This document shows positions 56,336-64,000 of a DNA stretch of 64,000 nucleotides, piece by piece. The stretch lies in NCBI RefSeq assembly GCF_000740895.1, contig NC_025263.1, positions 930,001-994,000 on the forward strand, in the 5' to 3' direction. The notes below the pieces were generated by a model. That model ran no database searches, was not told where the DNA came from, and saw nothing but the letters and a program-made list of their open reading frames with translations. Both the position numbers and the translations under genes were made by a program. Source of the stretch: Theileria orientalis strain Shintoku. Lineage: Eukaryota > Apicomplexa > Aconoidasida > Piroplasmida > Theileriidae. Positions within the stretch are counted from its first letter, which is position 1, and the number at the start of each line of letters is the position of its first letter.

Positions 56336-59300
56336 ATGTGTACTCTAAATCACCACGTTAACTACCAGTTGGATGCGAAGCAAGTTAGAGGAAGGCTATT
56401 ATCGTATGGAAGCCAGTCTAATTTGAAACCAGCTGATGTAAGAACAATGATCTGTGTTTTTATTGATTATAAAGTTCATATTTTTAAACTCGTACACAAT
56501 AGATTGGATATTTAACTTCGATTGCTAATTAAATTTTAGGATTCGGTTTCATCACCCGGTGAGTCAGAATGTTTCCTCCTTGGACTTGTGGCCGGAGAGT
56601 ATCTGTTGTTCAACAAATCGTTTAATTTGAAAGTTATTCAGTGAGTTGTAGTAACCTAATCTTTTAATTCGCCGCTATTTAGGGGCTGTGCAGAGATTGG
56701 AGGTCATCTCTACCCTGTAATGGACTCGTATCGCAGATTTAGCGTGACGCCATGGTCGCCGTCAGAGAGGTTGCTGGCCCTGTGTTACAAAACAAAGTCG
56801 AAAGGCAGAGATCCCGTAAAAAATGTCAATGAACTTGGAGAGCATTGTAAAGAATGTATGGGCATATTGAATAAGTTGTACGGAGATACGTGTTGCAATT
56901 TTGTATACAAGTATAAGTCGCAGAGGAAACTGCTGATGTAAGTTCATGTCATGATTAATTTGGCCCAGGAAGAGATTTGGAGTCAGTGAGTCAGAGCTGC
57001 AAGTAGAATCGGATAAGTACGCAGAATACGTTAAGTACTATGAATCTCAAATGAAGCAGGTAACGTGTGCATTAAGTGGCTGGAAGATATTGTAACGTAG
57101 AAGTTTGACACTGTGCTTATGCTGTCTACCTACACCAGCTGCTTTGGAACAGTGAGTGTGTACGACGCGTTGGACACAGTAAATCCGCCAAGATTGATGT
57201 CAGATGAGATGTAAGTGAAATGTGCCATAGACGTAAAAAATGTAGAACGAGAATTTGTGAAAAGCTGCTCAGCTTGTTTATATCAGGGTCTAATCCAGTG
57301 TTGATGTTGCACGGAGATAAAGGCTCAGGGAAATCCACAATTGTGACATACGCCATAAACTACCTGCTTAATTTCGTATCAGAAGTGAGTTAGTAGATTG
57401 AATCGACTTTAGTGGATGCTGTTTTACAATAAATTAGGTGTGCCTGTTGGATGTTGATGTTGGTCAGCCACTAGTATCAGCGCCAGGATTGATAACACTT
57501 ACATTTGTAAGGTTATAGTTACGATCAGTTATGAGCAAATATACAATGTTTTATCTATTAATATTGAGTTACAGTCTGCTTGCTTGTTTATAGTAAGTGT
57601 TTATATTACAGGTATTAATTAATTATTGTTTTAGATCTCCCAGAGTATTACCTCTTCAATTCATTCTCTGGTGAGAGATATAAAGCCAAAGATATCGTTA
57701 TTGTTTGGAGGTGTGTGTATAAATGAGGATGTTGAATATTGATTAAAATGGCTTAGATATTAAACTGGGCAACTCGTTGCTTGTTTTGAGACATGTTAAA
57801 ACGTGCCTCGATATGTATGAGAAGAATCAAAGGAGTTTCAAGACGCCGTTGATAATTAATACATTCGGATGGACCACAGGGATAGGTGGGTGATGGTATA
57901 AACTAGTGTTAAAAGTAGAAGTGCCTTTATACATTGTGTGTCTTTTCAGTGATTTAGTAGCTCCATAATTCGTATTTAGGTGGGCAGGTGATTGAAGCAA
58001 TAGGGTCCATTGCCAAGGTTGAAATAATGTTGAAGTTGGTTAATTTGCCAAAGATAAATCAGGTAAATTAAAGTGGATATGCAGTATCATTTGAATGGAT
58101 TATATTAAAGTATTTGTTATATTTGAGTGTATTAAATTAAATCAGTAAAATTATATTCGATTAGATCAAATTAAATTATGATAAATTAATCTAAATTATG
58201 ATCATATGTAATAATTTTTATGTGTAGATGATAAATGTGTACACACACGAGGAATTAAAGTATCACCTAAATCAACTGCATTTGAGAGACTTGCGAGTTA
58301 AACACCCGTACGAAGAGTATGAGGTTGACACATTCCCACTGTTCGGAAAGGTGGTGGAGGACCTGGGAGGAAAGATCCCATGGGATAAGTCGAACAAGGA
58401 GTACTACGTATCGTCGTTCCAAAACTACCTGAACCTGCTTAAGAGCTGTAACATTGATCAGATGTGCACGCATAATCACTTTTATCACCTGCTGTTGTGA
58501 GTTTATTATTTAGTGATACTGTTGATAGCATTATTGTTTATACTAATACCTCCACTGATAAGACAATCATAAGTTAAAATGTGTTCAGTAAGAGGGAGTC
58601 AGTGTCGCCGACAGATATGCGCTGGTTGAGATTCTGCTCGTACCTAAACAACAGTTTCGCAGACGCACTGCACTTCCCACAGCTCAGGCACGAGGAGTTC
58701 TTCGGAAAGGTGGAGACGTATAACTTTACGCACAACGTGAAGCACGCAGATAAGTTCGAGTCCCCGCGACAGTTTCAATTGAACGCAGCAGCGTACACAT
58801 TCGTAGTGCAGTCGGACGTGCTGCCGAAGACGCACGCAGAGGTACAGTTGGAGTGGACAATAGAACTGTTTAGTTGGTGCCGATGATCAGCGGATCGATG
58901 ATTGGACTGTGTAGAGGAAAGGCACACGAGCCATTTAGGTCGAGGATATCGGACCAGTGGCACTTCGTGTCGTACGCATACGTGCATTACCTGAACCCAG
59001 AGGACCTGACCGTAAGTGGAAACTGGAGACAAATGCCCTTAGCTCCTTATATCGTATCCGAGGTATAAAACGGAAGGCCAGATAACAAACACGAACATAG
59101 TAGTGATGTGGTAAGTGAAGATGTTCCTGATGGTGGAATGCTGTTATTATAGCGCCTAAGCTAACCTGATTTGTAGTCTCATGTACGGGTTTGAGCCATG
59201 TCCCGGGAAAATGTTTGGACTGAACAGTTATCCTTCAAACAATACACCTAAGTTGGAGCATCTGGCGTCACAGGTAGGTGGAATCGGAATGACGAGCGTG

Positions 59301-59420
59301 TAGGTGTACCCGTTTCGCAGAAATGACCTGCTGCACATGGTCGGATCGTACGGAGCAGGAGCCTCAGCCCCAACACAGAGAGCAAATTTGAAAAGATTCA
59401 AGAACGAAACTGATAATTGA
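56336..59420 (+). CDS. GRC3: Polynucleotide 5'-hydroxyl kinase GRC3/NOL9 family
   Basis: Nucleolar kinase that phosphorylates 5'-OH RNA ends and, with LAS1, processes ITS2 in pre-rRNA. More than ten short exons from the ATG at 56336 to the stop at 59420. The N-terminal beta domain has CFLLGLVAGEYLLFNKSF, LKVIQGCAEIGGHLY and FSVTPWSPSERL. The kinase domain has a P-loop GDKGSGKS (57313-57336), VCLLDVDVGQPLVSAPGLIT (Walker B and the GQP motif), and INTFGWTTGIGGQVIEAI. The C-terminal part contains DMRWLRFCSYLNNS and HFVSYAYVHYLNPEDL, matching the family tail. Exon borders between 57360 and 58230 and around 58880-59270 follow splice signals but were not all checked for phase. Confidence 0.85.
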
Positions 59421-59704
59421 GGCTAGAATATGAGGATACGGCCGGGTAATATGATGTTGTAACTCAGTAGTAAAAGTAATAGTCACGATACTGATGTTGA
59501 ATTAATTCACTACACACCTAAGATTAATGTGCTCATTGTAAAGTTTTACGATATAAATTAGATTATAGTTAATATTCGGAGGGTGGGTTTGGGAAGAAGG
59601 TGAGCAAATAATGTGTCTGAATGACATGCAAGCTGCTCCACATGTGTATAGTGACAAAGAGGAAAATTAAAATCAAATTTGTTCATATGTTGTAAAATAG
59701 TCAA

Positions 59705-61997
59705 ATGGATCGTTTGGAGTTTTTGACGCCGTTTGACAGGAGGTTGGACAGGGATTACAACAGTACGACGACACTGGAGAGCGGAACCAACCTGTCGAGC
59801 AGAACTTTCAACAACGGGTACTCAATCACATCAAACGAGTCAACGACAGGAGAAGATGGGCAGTTTTATAAAGTAAATAAGGATTTTATTGTCCCAAATG
59901 GATTCAACAGTATATTGTTCCTTCCACTCTTAAACGCAGTGTTTAAACCGAGTGATTTGAAAAGAGAGTACGTGAATTTAAAATAAGACATTATATATTT
60001 TTGTTTATAGTATGTAGCTAGTATTTGTAGCTAATTTTACAAATTGGTATTGATTGCACGTGGTTTGTGAAGATTCTATCTACACACCGACTGAACTTAA
60101 TATAGGTTGGTGGTTAAAATCGACCTCCAGGAACTGGTAAAGGCACTGTTGGCAGCAGCGTCGAGAGTGGATAACGCTTTCACACTGCTGGGTAACCACG
60201 TGAAGGGGCTTTGCATTCTCCTCTCACATCAAATCAAATACCTGTCGACGGATTTTCTAGTGCTGTCAAAGCGGCTGGTAGGGACAGACTTAGCAGTCGC
60301 CAATAAGATGGAGACCTCGAGGTACTACGAGAGCGACGATGAGTCGAGAGATAAGGCAAGGAGAAGGCAGAGAAAGAGGAAGATCAGGGACACAGATAGC
60401 GTGACGACAATACAGGAGTACTCAGATAAGAACCAAAGGTACTTTGTAAATTTATTCAGAGAATTTAGTGAGCTGTTGCCAGTTGAGAGGTTTGAGATGC
60501 TCAGGTGGATGAATCTAGGGCTCGCATCCAACGACTTCATGTTCATGAACAACCAAGTGAGTCCAGTGCTGAAGGACTACTTGAAGGAAATGAACATATC
60601 AAACAGGGTTTCAGGTACTGAGTTTGGTTATAATTTATTATTAGGGGACAAGGATTGGCTTAGCTTCGATGATTTGAGGATGTTGTCGACGCCATTTAGG
60701 CTGAACGGCTATTCGTTTACACCAAATGTAATAATTACTAGTTTTAGTAGTTTTAGTTAATTGTAGATACTGTTAGTACTATTTTGCTATCATTGATACT
60801 AGTAGGTGTATTGATATAACTATTATACTAACACGTTGTGCTGATGTTTACGTAGATCGACAGTGCGACGATCGCGGAAACCAGCGAAGTCTCGTACTCA
60901 AGTACCTACGACATCGACTGGAGTCTGAGAAATGACCCGCTAAACTACAAGAGCGGCTACTATGAAAACTACTACAACGTTGACGCAATCGATGATGAGT
61001 TCAATGAAAGGCAAGTGTTGGCACTGGAGGACAATAAGGCCAGGAAGAAAAGAAGGAGCACAACAATGAAGTTGTATGACGTTAACCTAGTGAGAGCAGA
61101 GATAAAGTACGACAGAAGGCCGAATAAGTATAAGCCGAAAAGAAAGGCGGTGGAAAGAAGTCCATCAGTTCAGGAAAATAGAGTGGATGTGGAGCAGCAG
61201 CAAAAACAATTTGCACTGCCGCAGCCGCAAGCAGACACAAAGCAAGTCACACTTAGTCAAATGTTCGACAAGTACTTCAGTTCGCTAGTCAACGGAGATG
61301 GAACGACAGGTAACAAGGAGTTGAGTGGAGAAGTGAGTAACAAAATGAACGGGCTGAGAAGTAATGTGGCCGGCGGTGGCGTTAACGATGGTAACCAAGG
61401 GCAAAAGGATGTTCGTGCTCAGATGAACGAAAAGGAGAGTAGAACGTACATGGAAAGGGATCACAGAGAAAGGATGGGCGAGGCGAGAGTGAATAGAGCA
61501 GGAACAGAAAAGGGTGTGAGCAACCTTGGAGAAGATAAGATGTACGAAACCACGTTCCAGGAAACAGGAGATGGGTTCGGGACGCTGGACGTGCTCAACT
61601 GGCTGAGGGAGACATTCAGAAAGTCGGATTTTGGCTCAATAAACTTCGACAAGCTCACGAAGGGGCTGAAGGCAAGTAAGGCCTCGGTGGTGTTCCTGAG
61701 GGTGCTGATACTGGCGAACTCGAACTTCGTGGCAGTGTCGCAGGAAAAGGAGACAATAACAGTAGCTCCAGGGGTAAGTGGGCAGTAGCTAGATAGTCAC
61801 TAAAATAAGAGTCCACGTAAGTGGAGTTTGCGAGCCTGTTCGGGCAAATGTGTAGCCACGATCGCAAAATATGATCGGAGTGTCCTAGGTAGATAAAATG
61901 TGTAGGGCGATATCGGCGCTACCAGTTAACATTTTGTTTTTAGGAGCGGTTCTGGGAGCCAGTAAGCGTGAGACTGAGCCTACCAGTGGGAGGTTAG
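59705..61997 (+). CDS. Alpha-kleisin of cohesin (RAD21/REC8-like)
   Basis: Ring-closing subunit of cohesin. Four exons (59705-59967, 60106-60727, 60856-61773, 61944-61997) give 618 residues with exact frame. The N-terminal SMC3-binding domain is seen at ILFLPLLNAVFKPSDLKRE-LVVKIDLQELV and FTLLGNHVKGLCILLSHQIK-YLSTDFLVLSKRL, matching the RAD21 LLLGVVRIYSRKxKYLL region. A roughly 65-residue Asn/Thr/Ser-rich extension precedes it. The middle is charged. The C-terminal winged helix that binds SMC1 is INFDKLTKGLKASKASVVFLRVL...FVAVSQEKETITVAPG, followed by the last small exon ERFWEPVSVRLSL. RAD21 versus meiotic REC8 cannot be decided here. Condensin kleisin is less likely because of the C-terminal match. 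Confidence 0.75.
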
Positions 61998-62275
61998 AGT
62001 TGCTCGAGTGACTTTAAGCCCTGGCAGCCCGGCTTGATTCTCATGGGGTACGTTTGCCCCCGCGCGTTTAAAAATAATATCGATTACCAGCTTATAATAT
62101 ATATACTTAGGGTTTTTGAGCTTATATTAGGTCGATTTGCATCAGACTCCACTGTACATATTGTGCTTAAGCCTTTTATTGTGTTTCTGGTGTAGATCTA
62201 GGTGTACCGTTCAAAGTAAGTTTAGTATCATTGAAACTTATTTTGCAGTTTTATCAAGAGTATATTCACACAAGT

Positions 62276-62479
62276 TTAACGGTGTAAACATTGATAAAGT
62301 TGTTTGAGTACTTTTGTGCCTGCCTTTTTTAGTTTTTTACATCTAGATTCTTGGTTGTGTTTTTTGCTGTTCAACGCTTGGATATCCTTTGTGTCAACCA
62401 AAAAATCCAAAGCGGAGTTGTGTCCATTTATGTCGCGTTTCCAATAGCTTGAAAACCACTCGCTTTCTTCGGACACCAT
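62276..62479 (-). CDS. Small ORF, unknown product
   Basis: An uninterrupted 67-codon ORF with an ATG at 62479 lies in an otherwise gene-free 590-bp gap and diverges from the VAP gene. The product starts MVSEESEWFSSYWKRDINGH, has a helical middle (ALDFLVDTKDIQALNS) and a basic tail (CKKLKKAGTKVLKQL). Its composition is coding-like compared with the AT-rich flank. No domain is recognised. It could also be one exon of a longer gene, but no obvious partner exon was found. Confidence 0.45.
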   Translation of the reverse strand: MVSEESEWFSSYWKRDINGHNSALDFLVDTKDIQALNSKKHNQESRCKKLKKAGTKVLKQLYQCLHR

Positions 62480-62583
62480 TTGTACGTATTGACTTGTATT
62501 TTATGATCTATCAGCAATATCGGTTTGTTAAACATCTTGATCGTCTAAAAACAACACCTGAATTCTAAGGTAAAGTTAACGAA

Positions 62584-63486
62584 ATGCGCCTCTTAAAAAT
62601 TACGCCCGCGGATACTATAGAGTTTCCACTGGTGCTGTACACGCCACTAACCACGTTGATGAAACTTGAAAACCTTTCAAACGAATTTGTCGCCTTCAAA
62701 ATAAAAACTACGAGCCCAAAAGGGTACCTGGTAAGGCCAAGTACCGGTGTAATAAAGCCACTCGAGACTTATGAAGTGCAAATCATTTTGCAGCCCATAT
62801 CTGAGACTCCAAAGGCAGTCAACGATCGATTTTTAGTGCAGTTTGTGGTTGTTCCCAGCGACGCGCCAGTGCCAAAGGACCTGTGGACGGTTGTGAACAA
62901 GGCAAACGTACAGGATCATAGGTTGACGGTCGAATTTGTGAAGGAAAACAACGTTTCGGTTCAAACGACCGGAAGTCAGTACGGAATACCGCCAAAAGTG
63001 GCCGCAAGGTTAATAGCTCCGCAATCTTCAAACGTCGAATTACCAGGTAATTCAAGTATATATTGTATAAATGGTATATACGGAAACTTGTGGAAAATAG
63101 TGAGAGATATGTATGTAGTTATGGTATGTAGATGTATTTACACACACGCCTAATGTGTAAATTAATATGGCTGTCATGTGAATTTTTACTAAGTTATATA
63201 ACGTGGTTTTATAAAATCGTAGCGAATGGTTGTAAATATAGTAGTTTAAGAGTATTAGTAATGACCCTTTTTAGAATTGCGCCAAAAATACGAAGAGCTC
63301 GTGCAGTATTGCCTGTCGGTTGAAAAACTGAAGACGAATCTTCTCAAGGAGAACGAACAGTTAAGACAGAAGTTGCAGTCTCAGACTAGCCCAAAGACAC
63401 GAAACAAGATAACGCTCGAACTGTGGCACGTCCCGGTTCTTATTATACTGTTTGTGATACTGCTGAAACTTTTTGGCCATTTTTAA
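62584..63486 (+). CDS. VAMP-associated protein (VAP) with MSP domain and tail anchor
   Basis: ER membrane receptor for FFAT-motif proteins at contact sites. Two exons (62584-63046, 63275-63486) with a 228-nt intron give 224 residues. The MSP domain covers residues 1-125, with LVLYTPLTTLMKLENLSNEF, VAFKIKTTSPKGYLVRPSTG, VIKPLETYEVQIILQP and a DRFLVQFVVVP strand. The second exon encodes a coiled coil (YEELVQYCLSVEKLKTNLLK) and a C-terminal transmembrane anchor (HVPVLIILFVILLKLFGHF). The size and order are those of a canonical VAP. Confidence 0.92.
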
Positions 63487-63681
63487 ACCCATGTACAAAT
63501 AATTTTTACATTTACTCATACGTAGGTGTTTATGTTCTATAGTTAAGTGCAATGATTTCGTGGTTGTTACAAGTGTGACTTGAGCAATGTCACTAAGTAG
63601 TCAACCGAGTGGCTGGCAAGTGGCCTCACATGGATTCCGTGACAATTCACATTATATATTTTAAAATTTGTAGTTTTAACC

Positions 63682-64000
63682 ATGGGAGACCTTTATATGG
63701 ATGAGTTCGGTGAAAACTTTGGAATCGATGAGTTCGCGGAAGAGGAGGAAGACTTTGGAGACTTTGAAGAGTCGGAGCTCCAAAGGGTGGCGGACGTCGA
63801 CATAATAACAGACCCAATCGAATATAAAACACAGGTAACGGGGATATTTATTCAGTTGGTTAATATTATAGGTATTTATGTTTAACGATTTGCCCTTAAT
63901 TCAGCTCATTATCTGTTCAGGTTGATAGTGCCCACAGAATCACTACTCCGTACCTAACCAAGTACGAAAAGGCGAGAATTATTGGCACGAGGGCACTGCA
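63682..64000 (+). CDS. RNA polymerase I/II/III common subunit RPB6 (RPABC2), cut by window end
   Basis: Shared omega-like subunit of all three nuclear RNA polymerases. The first exon (63682-63834) encodes the acidic N-terminus ([29 protein letters not shown]). After an 85-86 nt intron (63835-63920) the conserved core begins: [21 protein letters not shown], the RPB6/omega signature. The sequence ends inside this core, so at least 40 residues (QISMNAP-type region and C-terminus) lie outside the window. Confidence 0.93.

Overview
The window is nuclear DNA of an apicomplexan parasite, most likely a piroplasm of the genus Theileria. The evidence is dense protein-coding genes on both strands, AT-rich gaps of about 0.1 to 1.1 kb, very short GT-AG introns (mostly 29 to 50 nt, some up to about 230 nt), coding exons rich in G/C at third positions, and proteins with N-terminal leaders typical of apicoplast import. 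The relatively GC-rich exons point towards T. orientalis or a relative rather than T. parva or T. annulata. That is an inference from composition only. All gene models below were spliced by eye from reading frame, splice signals and family conservation. For most of them the spliced length is an exact multiple of three.

Layout. 1-8 kb: translation elongation factor 1-gamma, a SprT/Spartan-type metalloprotease, a leader-bearing RimP-like protein, a methyltransferase-like protein, a small secreted protein and a tRNA-Thr(UGU). 8-12 kb: the 11-exon PWP2/UTP1 gene of the small-subunit processome. 12-19 kb: a possible small two-exon gene, a pyrimidine-rich leader, a LOTUS/OHA-type protein and the myosin chaperone UNC-45. 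19-23 kb: a GPHR-type membrane protein, a bS6-type organellar ribosomal protein and eL42 (L44). 23-31 kb: a degenerate metacaspase and the ER-shaping GTPase SEY1. 31-36 kb: ZNHIT1, DIM1 and the PP2A scaffold subunit. 36-48 kb: stromal processing peptidase, an unknown protein, a double B-box protein, the AC19 subunit of RNA polymerases I/III and a leader-bearing lysyl-tRNA synthetase. 48-56 kb: prefoldin 2, a large lysine-rich protein with an Ig-like A9-type segment, a small basic protein, the spliceosomal factor CWC2/RBM22 and triosephosphate isomerase. 56-64 kb: the polynucleotide kinase GRC3/NOL9, an alpha-kleisin (RAD21/REC8), a small ORF, a VAP protein and the start of RPB6, which is cut by the window end.

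There are no operons, and neighbours are mostly unrelated housekeeping genes. Two themes recur. One is ribosome biogenesis and translation (EF1-gamma, PWP2, DIM1, GRC3, eL42, bS6, AC19). The other is apicoplast maintenance (RimP-like protein, stromal processing peptidase, LysRS). I saw no transposons, CRISPR arrays, rRNA genes or viral sequence. The most interesting points are the RimP-like apicoplast candidate, a metacaspase that has lost its catalytic histidine, a triosephosphate isomerase in which the nearly invariant Glu97 is Asp, a GC-AG intron in PWP2, a candidate intron bounded by direct repeats, convergent genes whose stop codons touch, and the A9-like protein carrying a huge lysine-rich insert.
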